This document shows positions 19,545 to 30,440 of a stretch of 64,000 bases of DNA, one piece after another. This DNA is from Heracleum sosnowskyi (lineage: Eukaryota > Streptophyta > Magnoliopsida > Apiales > Apiaceae). The stretch's first letter is position 1. Each line of letters opens with the position of its first letter. The notes beneath the pieces are model-generated. The model saw nothing but the letters and a program-made list of their open reading frames with translations, ran no database searches and was not told the origin of the DNA. The stretch covers positions 119,684,674 to 119,748,673 of the forward strand of contig CM061243.1 in assembly GCA_030848705.1 (NCBI GenBank), read 5' to 3'. A program made the translations under genes and the position numbers.

Positions 19545-22500
19545 ATGGCAAACACGCGAAGAACAACCAGAGATTCTGATACTTCTGAAGGCCTCCCTAT
19601 CACCTCCGGGGCTGATACTCATGGGAGCCAACCACCGCCAACTACTGGCACTCAAGGGGCGAATATCCCCACCAACACTCAAGGACAAGAAGTCCCGATT
19701 ACTACTGAAGGGACGAATCCCCTACAAATGGTTATTCATGGATCTAATCCACAAAAAACCGTTCACCAGCAACCAGTTACAACCTCTGCGCTGCTTATAA
19801 ACGCACCTCGCAGTCTTCAACTCCACACTACTGATCTCCCTCAATACGCGAATCAGACCTTGGGGATGCCAAGCTATGGCATGCCCCCTCGACCCATGGC
19901 GGGCGGTAGTGGAACTAATCCAATCTACCATGAGGCATATGTGCCTCCTTATATTCAAGGTCTGGGACCCCAAAATCAACAGACTCGTCAGACCCCTCTC
20001 ATTCAAGATTACTCTGGCCCATACACTGAGGATGAGGGTTATACAACTGGGGAGGATGTCGCCCCAAGGAGGAGACGTTCTTCACAGACAAATCGGGAGC
20101 CACCCCAAACTACTAGGGAGAAGCTTGCAGCCCATGAGGCAGAGACTGCAAGGCTCAAAAAACTCCTTGCTGAAGAAGAGGCCGCTCAAACTCGGGGCCG
20201 AACAACTGAAGGAATCCCGATAATCAACTTGGATCCACCAAGAAGGACCAAGAGGGCTGAAGCCCCAAGGGGTGATCCTAGTAATCTGTTGCCCCTAGGA
20301 GATCCTGATGATCCTACACCGCCGTTTACTCAAGACATCATGAAAACGGCTATATCCCGAAAGTTTAAGATGCCTTCGATCAAAGCCTATGATGGAACGG
20401 GAGATCCCGCAAATCATGTAAGGACATTCTCCAATGCACTGCTGTTGCAGCCAGCCAACGATGCGGTCAAGTGTAGGGCGTTTCCCCAAACTCTTGCGGG
20501 TATGGCTCAACGTTGGTACAGCCGTCTACCTCCCAACTCTATGGGGTCCTTTAAGGAGCTAAGCAAGGCTTTCATCAACCAGTTCATTAGTGGAAGGGTG
20601 CATGAGAAAAGTTCTGCATCACTCATGGCAATACGTCAAGGAAAGAATGAAGCCCTAAGGGACTACATTAATCGATTCACACGAGAGGCTTTGAAAGTCC
20701 CGGATTTAGACGACAAAGTGGCTATGATAGCCCTGCAACAAGGAACCACTGATGACCACTTCAGGAGGTCGTTGGCTAAACATCCACCAGAGAGCATGTT
20801 GAAGCTCCAAGATAGAGCCGGAAAGTACATCAAGGCTGAGGAAAGCATGAGAAAGTATGAACCCACCGCTGACGACGGTGGAAACTCAAAGAAAAGAAAA
20901 GAAACTCAGGAGTACGACGTCAAGGAAAAGTTTCCCCGGACATCAAAGAATTCTGACTCTCCACCCAAGAGAAATAACTTTGGGCCAAAGTTCACGGAGT
21001 ATGCAAGATTGAATACTCCCAGGAGTCAAATTCTGATGGAGATAGCCAAGGAAGAAGATATCAAATGGCCAAAGCCAATGAGGGCTGATTTGTCCAAACG
21101 GAACCAAAATCAGTTTTGTCGGTTCCACAAAGAAGTCGGTCATGACACCGACGATTGTAGGCAATTGAAAGATGAGATTGAGTTTCTGATACGAAGAGGA
21201 AAACTCAGCAAGTTCACTAAGGATGGAAGCCAAGGTAGCCAAAGGGGGAACTATGAAAGAAAGGATTATGATAGAAGGGACAACGATCAAGATCGGAATC
21301 CCAAGCCCCGAGGACCAGTGATCAACATGATATTCGGAGGGCCAACTGCTGCTGGGTCCTCCCGAAACTCAAGAAAAGCTTATGCCCGAGAGGTAATGAC
21401 CGTCATTGGAGAAGCACCGAAGCGTGCACGAACAGAAGTGTCAATAGGTTTTGATGATTCAGACTTGGAAGGGGTGAAGTTCCCCCACGATGATCCTCTT
21501 GTCATAGTACCTGTGATAGGCAACTCCGAAACAAAGAGAGTCCTAGTCGACAATGGAGCCTCAGTGGACATCTTGTTCCACGATGCCTTTATCAAGATGG
21601 GTTACACTGATTCTCAGTTAACACCCTCTAATATGCCCATATATGGGTTCAATGGAGTGGAATCAAAGGTGGAAGGCACTATCCAACTCCCAATGACCAT
21701 GGGGCAAGGAACAAATACATCCACTCAGATGCTGAACTTCATAGTTATAAAGGCAACCTCAACCTACAATGCGATCCTTGGAAGGACGGGTCTTCACGCG
21801 TTTAAGGCTGTTGCCTCATCTTACCACCTGAAACTCAAATTCCCCACTCGGAATGGGATTGGTGAAGAACGAGGAGACCAAAAGATGGCTAGAAGTTGTT
21901 ATGTAGCCGCGTTGAGGCCTGATGGAATTGGGGGGCAGGTTCTCCCCATTGAAGACATGGACACTAGAGATAATGAGGACCGAAGAGGGAAACCAGCTGA
22001 GGATTTGATCCCAATTCCCTTAGTCCCGGATGAACCAGAGAAGGTGACTTATGTTGGGGCACTACTACCCGAGCCATTGAAAGGCAAACTCGCATCTTTT
22101 CTTCAAGAAAACAATGACGTTTTTGCTTGGACAGCGGCTGACATGCCATGGATTGATCCCCAACTAATATCTCACAGATTGAATGTGGATCCAGAAAGGA
22201 AGGCAGTGAAACAAAAGAAAAGAAGCTTTGCTCCAGAGAGGCTTGAAGCCATTAAGCAAGAAGTGAATAAGCTTTTAGAAGCTGGGTTTATTGAAGAAAT
22301 CCAATTCCCGGAATGGTTAGCTAACCCTGTGATGGTCAAGAAAGCTAACGGGAAGTGGAGAATGTGCGTCGACTTCACCGACTTGAATGATGCATGTCCT
22401 AAGGATTGTTTTCCCTTACCAAGGATTGATGCTCTGATAGATGCCACTGCTGGGCACGAGATGCTAAGTTTCATGGATGGCTTCAGCGGATATAATCAAA

Positions 22501-25241
22501 TTAAGATGCACAAAGATGACATAGCCAAAGTGTCGTTCATCACTGACTTTGGTGTCTTCTGTTTCTTAGTCATGGCTTTTGGGCTTAAGAATGCTGGAGC
22601 AACCTATCAAAGGTTGGTGAACAAAATCTTTGAGCATCTGATTGGAAAAACCATGGAGGTCTACGTAGATGACATGTTAGTCAAGAGCCTTGATAAGGCC
22701 GATCACATTGAGCACCTTCGAGAGGCTTTTAAAGTGCTAAGACACCACAAAATGATGCTGAATCCAGCTAAGTGTGCCTTTGGTGTAGGCTCGGGAAAGT
22801 TTTTAGGCCTGATGGTTTCCAAGAGAGGAATCGAGGCTAATCCCGACAAAATCAAAGCGATTCTAGACATGGAACCACCAAAGACTGTCAAGGATGTCCA
22901 GAAACTAACGGGAAGAGTGGCTGCTTTGGGAAGATTCATCTCCAAGTCTGGAGAGAAGTGTTTACCTTTCTTCAAAGCACTCAAAAAAGTGAAGAATTTT
23001 GAATGGACAACTGAAAGTCAAGAGGCCTTTGAGGCCCTGAAGAAATATATGGCTGAAGCACCACTGTTGGCAAAACCCAAGCCAGGAGAAATTCTCTATT
23101 TATACTTGGCAGTTTCTAACACAGCCCTTGGAGCTGTTTTGGTAAAGGAAGAAATGAAGGTTCAGAAACCCATTTACTATGTGAGCAAGATTCTACATGG
23201 GGCAGAAATAAACTACTCAATGGTGGAGAAGTTTGCCTTAGCCTTGATAATGGCCTCAAGAAAGCTACGCCCCTACTTCCAGGCTCACAAGATAGAGGTT
23301 TTGACTGATCAACCTCTAAGAAACATCTTGCATAGCCCTCAAGTTAGTGGAAGATTGATCAAATGGGCCATTGAATTGGGAGAATTTGATATCAAGTATA
23401 AGCCTCGGACGGCCATAAAAGCTCAAGCACTTGCTGACTTCATGGTTGAATGCACCATTGACAACCAAGAAGTCGGGGGGCAGGAAGTAACTATGGAAGA
23501 TAAGAAAGATGAGGAAATGACCTTCAAAGAATGTTGGGTGCTCTATTTTGATGGAGCATCAAAAACAAAATCAAGTGGAGCTGGTTTAGTGCTACAGAGT
23601 CCTGATGGATTCCTAATAGAGTATGCACTAAAACTTGACTTCCCGACGACAAACAATGAGGCTGAGTATGAAGCTCTGATAGCTGGCTTAGGGCTGGCTG
23701 GAGCCTTGAGAGTCAAAACTCTGAAAGTCTGTGGAGACTCGAGGCTAGTGGTTTCCCAAGTAAATGGGGAATTTGAGGCCAGAGATGAAGTCATGGCCAA
23801 GTACTTAAAACTTGTCAAGGCCATTATGACTCAATTCGATGAATGCTATGTGGAGCACATTCCAAGGGAGGAAAATGTGAAGGCTGATGCCTTGTCTAAG
23901 TTTGCCTCTTCTGAAATTGAAAACTATGCCGGGAGTGTATACTTCCAGGTCTTGAAGACCCCAAGCATCAATGGAAAGTTGGTAGCCCCCATTGGTATCA
24001 CCAGTTGTTGGATTGATCCCATCAAAGCTCATCTGGAAACTGGGTGGCTGCCAAACGACACTTCAGAGGCACGAAAGCTATACGTCAGAGCATTAAGGTA
24101 TGCCCTAATTGAGGGAATCCTATACAAGAAATCTTTTGTTGTTCCATACTTAAAGTGCTTGAGACCTCAAGAGGCAGAATTGGCCCTAAAGGAAGTGCAT
24201 GAAGGGATTTGTGGACAACATTTGGGGGGCAGAGCCCTTGCTCATAAAGTCACTCGTCTAGGTTTCTATTGGCCAAGCATACTTGCTGATGCTAAAAGCT
24301 ATGTCAAGAAATGTGAACGGTGCCAGAAACATGCACCAGTGGTTAGGCAACCACCAGAGATGATGACATCCATTAACTCACCTATCCCCTTTGCTATGTG
24401 GGGAATGGATATACTCGGGCCATTTCCTATGGCAAGTGCTCAAAGAAAGTTCTTGATAGTAGCAATTGATTATTTCACCAAGTGGATTGAGGCTAAGCCA
24501 TTAGCCAAGATAACCACCAAACAAGTGATGCATTTCTTCTGGGAAAATGTGATATGCAGATACGGGATTCCACATATCTTGGTCACAGACAATGGAACTC
24601 AGTTTAACAACGATGAGTTTAAGAAATATTGTGATGAGAACGATATCAAGTTGCGCTTCACTTCTGTCGCCCATCCTCAAACAAATGGGCAAGCTGAGGT
24701 TGCAAATCGAATTATCCTAGATGGACTGAAGAAAAGAGTTGAACGCTCCAGAAACACTTGGGTGGACGAATTGCTCCCCATACTATGGGCATATCGTACT
24801 ACCTGCAAAGTCACCACTGGAGCTACCCCCTTTCTATTGGCATATGGGGCAGAGGCAGTGGTTCCAGTGGAGATTACTCACACGTCTCCAAGAATTGAGG
24901 CTTATGAGCCAGAAACAAATGAGGAAGGCTTGAGGCTGGCCTTAGATTTGATTGATGAAGTTAGAGATGAGGCAAATTCCAAGATAGTTCAGCATCAGAA
25001 ACGAGCATCTTTCTATTACAACCTAAGGGTTAAAGAGAGATTCTTTCGACAAGGAGATTTAGTCCTCCGAAAGATTGAGGCATCCGGAGTTGGACAAAAA
25101 GGCAAGTTGGCCCCAAATTGGGAAGGACCATATCGCGTCAAGAACGAATTTGGTCGAGGCTCGTACAAGCTAGAAACCCTGGAAGGGCATGAGGTGCCAA
25201 GGACTTGGCATGCCTCAAATTTGAAAGTCTATTATGTTTAA
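19545..25241 (+). CDS. gag-pol: Ty3/Tat gag-pol polyprotein, 1898 residues, uninterrupted
   Basis: Starts at the first ATG after the primer binding site (MANTRRTTRDSDTSEG). Domain order with approximate residues: Gag capsid region 290-400 (GMAQRWYSRLPPNSMGSFKE); zinc-knuckle-like CRFHKEVGHDTDDC near 523; aspartic protease VLVDNGASVDILF near 666; reverse transcriptase 900-1100 with KWRMCVDFTDLNDACPKD and catalytic YVDDM near 1039; RNase H following RT (YLYLAVSNTALGAVLVKEE near 1184); a second, archaeal-type RNase H (VLYFDGASKTKSSGAG near 1330, NNEAEYEALIAGL, GDSRLVV, NVKADALSKF); integrase with an HHCC motif near 1550 and catalytic D, D, E in WGMDILGPF, TDNGTQFNN and NGQAEVANR. A second RNase H before integrase is a hallmark of the Tat lineage. 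All catalytic blocks look intact, with no stop or frameshift. Confidence 0.95.
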   Translation: MANTRRTTRDSDTSEGLPITSGADTHGSQPPPTTGTQGANIPTNTQGQEVPITTEGTNPLQMVIHGSNPQKTVHQQPVTTSALLINAPRSLQLHTTDLPQYANQTLGMPSYGMPPRPMAGGSGTNPIYHEAYVPPYIQGLGPQNQQTRQTPLIQDYSGPYTEDEGYTTGEDVAPRRRRSSQTNREPPQTTREKLAAHEAETARLKKLLAEEEAAQTRGRTTEGIPIINLDPPRRTKRAEAPRGDPSNLLPLGDPDDPTPPFTQDIMKTAISRKFKMPSIKAYDGTGDPANHVRTFSNALLLQPANDAVKCRAFPQTLAGMAQRWYSRLPPNSMGSFKELSKAFINQFISGRVHEKSSASLMAIRQGKNEALRDYINRFTREALKVPDLDDKVAMIALQQGTTDDHFRRSLAKHPPESMLKLQDRAGKYIKAEESMRKYEPTADDGGNSKKRKETQEYDVKEKFPRTSKNSDSPPKRNNFGPKFTEYARLNTPRSQILMEIAKEEDIKWPKPMRADLSKRNQNQFCRFHKEVGHDTDDCRQLKDEIEFLIRRGKLSKFTKDGSQGSQRGNYERKDYDRRDNDQDRNPKPRGPVINMIFGGPTAAGSSRNSRKAYAREVMTVIGEAPKRARTEVSIGFDDSDLEGVKFPHDDPLVIVPVIGNSETKRVLVDNGASVDILFHDAFIKMGYTDSQLTPSNMPIYGFNGVESKVEGTIQLPMTMGQGTNTSTQMLNFIVIKATSTYNAILGRTGLHAFKAVASSYHLKLKFPTRNGIGEERGDQKMARSCYVAALRPDGIGGQVLPIEDMDTRDNEDRRGKPAEDLIPIPLVPDEPEKVTYVGALLPEPLKGKLASFLQENNDVFAWTAADMPWIDPQLISHRLNVDPERKAVKQKKRSFAPERLEAIKQEVNKLLEAGFIEEIQFPEWLANPVMVKKANGKWRMCVDFTDLNDACPKDCFPLPRIDALIDATAGHEMLSFMDGFSGYNQIKMHKDDIAKVSFITDFGVFCFLVMAFGLKNAGATYQRLVNKIFEHLIGKTMEVYVDDMLVKSLDKADHIEHLREAFKVLRHHKMMLNPAKCAFGVGSGKFLGLMVSKRGIEANPDKIKAILDMEPPKTVKDVQKLTGRVAALGRFISKSGEKCLPFFKALKKVKNFEWTTESQEAFEALKKYMAEAPLLAKPKPGEILYLYLAVSNTALGAVLVKEEMKVQKPIYYVSKILHGAEINYSMVEKFALALIMASRKLRPYFQAHKIEVLTDQPLRNILHSPQVSGRLIKWAIELGEFDIKYKPRTAIKAQALADFMVECTIDNQEVGGQEVTMEDKKDEEMTFKECWVLYFDGASKTKSSGAGLVLQSPDGFLIEYALKLDFPTTNNEAEYEALIAGLGLAGALRVKTLKVCGDSRLVVSQVNGEFEARDEVMAKYLKLVKAIMTQFDECYVEHIPREENVKADALSKFASSEIENYAGSVYFQVLKTPSINGKLVAPIGITSCWIDPIKAHLETGWLPNDTSEARKLYVRALRYALIEGILYKKSFVVPYLKCLRPQEAELALKEVHEGICGQHLGGRALAHKVTRLGFYWPSILADAKSYVKKCERCQKHAPVVRQPPEMMTSINSPIPFAMWGMDILGPFPMASAQRKFLIVAIDYFTKWIEAKPLAKITTKQVMHFFWENVICRYGIPHILVTDNGTQFNNDEFKKYCDENDIKLRFTSVAHPQTNGQAEVANRIILDGLKKRVERSRNTWVDELLPILWAYRTTCKVTTGATPFLLAYGAEAVVPVEITHTSPRIEAYEPETNEEGLRLALDLIDEVRDEANSKIVQHQKRASFYYNLRVKERFFRQGDLVLRKIEASGVGQKGKLAPNWEGPYRVKNEFGRGSYKLETLEGHEVPRTWHASNLKVYYV

Positions 25242-26907
25242 AGTGTGTCCTGATTGGAATCACTACTAGGACAAATAGAAATAAGGTTCGATGAAATCAT
25301 GAGCTTCCTAGAAAGCAAATGAAGGGTTGAAACCCCAGAAACCTAAGACATTCAGTCCAAACCCCATCATTCGATATGCTCAATGAAAGGCTTGAAGCCA
25401 AAACAAGACAATATAAGACATAAAGGCTTATGCAAATGTCAAGTTAGCCTCGAATAAGGCAAAATCGTCGTAAATGTGTAGGTCGCTCCACACTTTACAC
25501 TAAGACGATACTCGTGAAACACTAGTGTATATTAAAATCCCCAAAAAAGGGTAGTAAGTCCCAGGTAAGGGATAAAAAGACCCCAAGTCTCGAAAAAGAC
25601 CAGTATAACTTCTATGAAATCCTAGTGCATTATCATAGACGTTGGGAAGCGCGATCGGCCATTTTAAACCCAGAATCTTCAAAGAAAGCCCAGAATCTTC
25701 AAAGAATTCTTCAAAACTTCAAGTAAGAAACCCAGAAAATGATGAGATTCAAACAGAAAATCTTGCCAGGAATCGCCTAGTGACTGGAAACCCAACCGGT
25801 TAAGGAAGGGCAACCGTCTATAGCTAGTTAAAGCCCACAAATCCATTTATGGATTATAGAGATTAAAACCCAAATAATTTGGGTCTCAGGCAAATTCGAA
25901 GCCCAAACAATAAAGGCCCAATAAGGCCCAAGGCTGGAATAATTTAAGTCCAATTAAAAATTGGGCTAGTTAAGGCCCAAGAAAAGAATGAAATTTGGAA
26001 TATAGCCAAGGCAAAAAAAAACCAAGGTCGAAAAGACTCTAATTCGAGATCGCACGGCCCTGGTCGAAAGTATACGAGAAAACGAGGTCGTATCAAACGA
26101 CCCCACTTCCAAATAAAACAAAACAATTAAAGGTTTTGAGGTCGAAAAGACCCTAAATCGAGGTCGTATGACCCTAGTCGAAAATACACACGAAACTGAG
26201 GTCGTGTCCATCGACTTCGCACCAAAAACAAGTCAAAAAATTGGCAAAATGAGGTCGAAAAGACCCTGGGTCGAGATCAAACGAATAAGATCGAAAATAT
26301 ACTATTAATCGAGTTCGTATCACTCGACCTCATACTGAAACGAGGTCGAGAATGGCCCAGAAATTAATTCTGGAATTCCTGGTCGAAAACACATGTAATT
26401 CCTGGTCGACCAATCGAGGTCGAAAATAGCCTTTGAATACAGGTCGAGAGCCTCGACCTCGCAACCAATCGAGGTCGGAGGTATATTAGAGACGAGGTCG
26501 TCAAATGAGGTCGATAATAGCCTAGGAATTGAAATCAACAATTCCAGGTCGAAGTTACACTGGCTTCCTGGTCGAAAACTTGAGGTCGAAAATGACTTGG
26601 AAATCCAGGTCGAGAACTTCGACCTCACAGCTGTTCCTGTTCGAAAAAATACTGAGTCGAGGTCGAGCAGGTGAGGTCGAAAAAGACCTAGAAATCCAGG
26701 TCGAGAGCTTCGACCTCACACCTGTTTGAGCTCGAATTCCTGGTCGAAATCCTGGTCGATTTTACACTGAATTCCTGGTCGAATTCCTGGTCGAAAATGA
26801 CCTAATTTGAGGTTGAAAATGCCCTAAAAAATGGAAAATTTTGGGAAAAACACGCTGTAACTTCTACGAAAACCCCAAGGATATTTTCCCAGAAGTTGGG
26901 GGGCAAA
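25242..26907 (+). other. Long 3' untranslated region of the Ty3/Tat element, with GAGGTCGAAA repeats
   Basis: There is no ORF between gag-pol and the 3' LTR. About 26020-26820 consists of degenerate copies, roughly 30-60 bp apart, of GAGGTCGAAAA followed by GACC or TACACT, alternating with CCTGGTCGA and CTTCGACCTC stretches, some inverted relative to others. It ends in the polypurine tract at about 26890-26907. Variable tandem repeats in the 3' UTR are a known trait of Tat elements and a known source of satellite DNA. Confidence 0.8.
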
Positions 26908-27400
26908 TGATATGGTCAGAAAAGTAATTATGGAAATATAATTGACTGGTCAAACAAAAGGTCGATATTTAAGGCCCGACACCCTAATTATTCATTAATT
27001 TCGTAATTAATGAGTAGGGAAAATATACAGCTCATGAAAAGAGCTTTGATTATGGAAAATTAGTCAAAGAAGGATCTGGAATCCCAATTAAAGGCAATCA
27101 ATGAGTCATAACCTTTATCAACAAGGAAACGAATTCTTCAGCAAGAAATACAATACTTATCCAATATCAAAAAGAAGACTTATCCGTTAAGTCTCCCAAA
27201 CATACCATAAATACTAGGCTCTAGACGCCTATATAAGGTCCCTGATCCTACAATCAGAACTACGTCTTTGGCTTGATTCTCAATAACGATTTGAGATACG
27301 TAGGCATCTTGTGAGGACCAATTTAGTCCGGAAACACGAGTGCAGCCATTAAAGCTCGAAGCTCATTAAATTCACAAAGTACGTTTTTTAATCCATAACA
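26908..27400 (+). repeat. 3' LTR of Ty3/Tat element
   Basis: Begins TGATATGGTCAG and ends CCATAACA, the same length as the 5' copy. It differs by a single base noticed (near 27154). The sequence after it (AAATCGTTCTCC) starts with the target duplication. Confidence 0.9.
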
Positions 27401-27990
27401 AAATCGTTCTCCTGTTAAACACGATTTCCTTGTTAAGATCGAAATCGCAAATTTTACAAATTGAATACTTGTTTTATATTAATTTTCTTGTTAACATGCT
27501 CCTTTCTAATGAGCCGCTCTCTCGTTGAAAAAATACATATAAAAATTTGCACTCCTATTTTACTTCCAAAAAAACTTTTAATTATATATGCCTTACAAAT
27601 ACCTATTCTACTTCCAATAGAACTTTTTTTTTAAATATGTATTTCTTATAAATTCGAACTCTTTTACTCTATAAATTGGAAAATCTATTCTACTTCCCAT
27701 AGAACTTTTAATTATACGTCTAACCTATAAAGTCCTTATAAATTCGAACTCTTCTCCTCCATAAATTCGAATACCTATTCTACTTCCAATATAACTTTTA
27801 ATTAGGTCTTACAAACGTTTATTCTACTTCCAATAGAACTTTTAATTGCAAGTATTTCTTATATATCCGAACTCTTCTCCTCTATAAATCCGAACACATA
27901 TTCTACTTTAAATAGAACTTTTATTCTATGTCTTACCTACAAATTCGAACTCTTCTTCTCAATAAATTCGAATACTTATTCTACTTTTAA
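27401..27990 (+). repeat. Irregular AT-rich tandem repeat
   Basis: Repeated blocks of ATTCTACTTCCAATAGAAC, TTTTAATTAT, CTTACAAAT and TTCGAACTCTTCTCCTC occur from about 27540 to 27990 at irregular spacing of about 60-110 bp. It continues the repeat seen left of the Ty3 element. No coding potential. Confidence 0.6.
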
Positions 27991-28746
27991 TATGTTAAAG
28001 GATATTTTTTGATTTATTAGTATTTCAAATTCAAAAAATCTAGAAAATTAGAAAAATAGATTGAGGTGATTCTAGAGGCGCCACCTAAACTAACGCATAT
28101 TGAAAGACATATGTATAGGCCTATTTGTAAACACCGAGGATTCGACTCAACTTAAACCAAGTATGTAATAAGTAAATAATAACTCAAACAATCACATGAA
28201 TCTCAATAGATTATATTAGTCAAGAGAATGAAGATAAAAGTCAATCTACAGACTTGAAGTGATTCTACATTTAAAGAAGTTCATTTATTTGATTAAGCCT
28301 CAGTGAAGTATTCAAGGAAGTGGAACCATTTAATAGTGACAGAGATTTCAGAAGTGTGACATGAAACGTACAGGTTACAGAGTTTATTAAAGGGAAAGAA
28401 AAAAGCCACAACTTAAAATCATAATGAAGAACCGTCATTGAAGTTAGTCACTCATGAACCAGATAGTACATCTAGTGTCAACATCATTCAGTGGAAGTTC
28501 GTCAGATTGATCCTGCTATCAAGAAGGTGTATTAATTTTCAGTTAATTTATTATAAAGGTTAATTAATTTAAACTATAAATTAATTCAATTAGAACTAAT
28601 TTATTCCTTAAATTAATTAATCTATAACTAATTAATTTAATAAATTAATTAATTCAATCAAAATTAATTTATTACTTAAATTAATTAGTAAAATAAATCA
28701 ATTAGTAATTAATATATTTTTATATAACTAATAGTAATTTGGGATA

Positions 28747-28861
28747 GTACTGCCAATTCATATGGACAGTACTACCGATAGTACTGCCAGTTATATGGAC
28801 AGTACTACCGATAGTACTGTCAGTGTTATTGGTAGTACTGCCAAGCCATTTCAAGTACTAC
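28747..28861 (+). repeat. Direct repeats in U3 of the LTR (AGTACTGCC / GACAGTACTACC)
   Basis: A unit of about 37 bp, AGTACTGCCA then TATGGACAGTACTACCGAT, occurs about three times with shortening of the last copies. AGTACT itself is a palindrome. The block ends about 55 bp before the TATA box. The position is typical for enhancer-like repeats of LTRs; activity is unproven. Confidence 0.6.
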
Positions 28862-28916
28862 TCACAGTACTTAAAGATCAGAAAATGTGGCGCGTACAAG
28901 GCAGTGTTGTTGTACT

Positions 28917-28924
28917 TATAAAAG
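28917..28924 (+). promoter_or_regulatory. TATA box of the Sirevirus-like LTR
   Basis: TATAAAAG in the U3/R boundary region of the 1410-bp LTR, downstream of the direct repeats. Confidence 0.5.
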
Positions 28925-29503
28925 GGATGAAAAGTGATCAATAGAAAGACACAGAGCATAAAACAAAAACACATTACATCTTTACTTATGCTATCAAAGT
29001 ACTCAACCGTCCGAGCTACAAATTCTGCAGTGAATTAATTCTTGAGTTTATTGTAACATTTAATCCATCAGAATTAGTTTACTTGTAACTCTTTGACAAT
29101 CTAGCGGATCATAATCCCTAAAATTTATATCAAACTACTTTTTAGTATTCGATCATTTTATTACAAAAATAGATAAATTCATGTCGAATTTATTCTAGAT
29201 TTGTTTTTACAAGAACCTTGTAATCTGTACTCAGAATTGTAACACCCTTCAAGTTTAATATAAGTTATATTTAACTTGAATCTTGTTTCATTTTATTCCG
29301 CAATAATTTGTTATTGAATTGTTAAATAAAAAAAATACAAATTCGATTAAACGGTATAGTTTGTATTCAACCCCCCTTCTACAAATATATCGGGACATAA
29401 CAATTGGCATTAGAGCCTTTTGATTGATATATAAATCAAAGATCCAAATTTTGTGATTTTTTCAAGAACCTTCATATTTTTATTCTTCTAAAAAAATCTC
29501 AAG

Positions 29504-30440
29504 ATGACTACACAAAAAATTGGAACAGTAAATATTCCTATGTTCAGCAAGGAGCATTATCCTATGTGGAAGAATAAGATGCTTCTATTTCTTCAAGTGT
29601 CAAATACAAAGTATTTAGGTGTATTGAAGAAATGACCAACTATTCATATAGTTGTTAAAGAGGAACACATTGAGAATAATGTTGTCGTTCAAGCTGCAAG
29701 GATGTATCCTAAAAATCCTAAAGATTATACAACTGATGAAAAGGAAGATGCTTCCTTGGATGCTAGCTTGCAGTTAATCCTAGTTGATTATCTGGATCCA
29801 GTTATGCATAATCATGTGTTGAATTGTAAAGATGTCAAGTATATCTGGAATACAATAGAAATAATCAATGAAGGGACTGAAGAAGTAAGAGAAAACAAAT
29901 TGGAAATTCTTACCTCTTCTTATGAACACATCAGATCCAATCCAGGGGAAGGAATATCTGAAGTTTTTGAGAGATACAATAAATTGATCAATGATCTAAA
30001 CCTTCACGGAAAGCATTATACCATCAGGAAGATCAACAAGAAATTCCTTTTAACACTTCCAATTCATCTGGAACACATGATTTCAGCCATACGAGAAACA
30101 AGAGACTTAAGTGAGATTTCACTTGAAAGACTCTATGGGGTATTGAAAATCTATGAATTGGAACAGATTCAACAAAAGGAAATCTATGGAATGGGAAAAG
30201 TGGTCAGTACGTCTACTGCACTTGTACCAGAAGTTCCTCAGAAACTGGAGGTGAAAGTTGCTCAACCCTCTAGTTTAGACAAGGATGCAACTGTAGCTGA
30301 ATATGACTTTACATCCACTAGTCAATCTGATGGTGACTTCTATTCCATGGAAGAGCTTGAGCAATTGGAAGATGAGTCAATGATTATGATAGTGAAGAAG
30401 TTTGGAAACTTTAGATTCAGAAGGAATCCAAATCTCAAAT
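29504..30440 (+). pseudogene. gag: Copia gag fragment with an in-frame stop
   Basis: The frame starts MTTQKIGTVNIPMFSKEHYP and contains the UBN2-type Gag core (ILVDYLDPVMHNHVLNCKD; EVFERYNKLINDLNLHGKHY). An in-frame TGA at 29633-29635 follows LGVLKK; the frame then continues to about 30440, where gag-like sequence ends before the zinc knuckle. The downstream 262-residue frame from 29702 is the same reading frame. It is inactive because pol is missing. Confidence 0.8.

Larger units (their letters stand above)
19019..27400 (+). mobile_element. Ty3/Gypsy retrotransposon, Tat-type, near-intact (8382 bp)
   Basis: Two 493-bp LTRs, a primer binding site (TGGCGCCGTCTGTGGGA, from 19513), one full-length gag-pol ORF, a long 3' untranslated region with repeats, and a polypurine tract (AGTTGGGGGGCAAA) before the 3' LTR. 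Flanked by the perfect 5-bp duplication AAATC (19014-19018 and 27396-27400 overlap with the LTR end; read on the right as AAATC directly after TAACA). I noticed only one LTR difference (CAATATTTAT versus CAATACTTAT), which points to a very young insertion that may still be autonomous. Confidence 0.93.
27993..29402 (+). repeat. Sirevirus-like 5' LTR (1410 bp)
   Basis: Starts TGTTA and ends TAACA. U3 contains an AT-rich TTAATTAATT-type stretch (28540-28735) and a short direct-repeat block (28747-28861). TATA box TATAAAAG at 28917-28924. Confidence 0.7.
27993..30440 (+). mobile_element. Truncated Sirevirus-like copia element (5' LTR, leader and partial gag)
   Basis: A long LTR (27993-29402), a degenerate initiator-Met primer binding site (TTGGCATTAGAGCC, where TTGGTATCAGAGCC is usual) and a gag ORF, then the similarity stops near 30440. 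The pol region and 3' LTR are absent from the window. The remainder was probably removed by deletion. Long LTRs and this gag type fit the Sirevirus/Maximus lineage; the assignment is by resemblance. Confidence 0.7.

Noticed and set aside
19722..24933. Several minus- and plus-strand frames inside the Ty3 gag-pol
   Set aside because: All overlap the well-supported 1898-residue polyprotein and lack motifs of their own.
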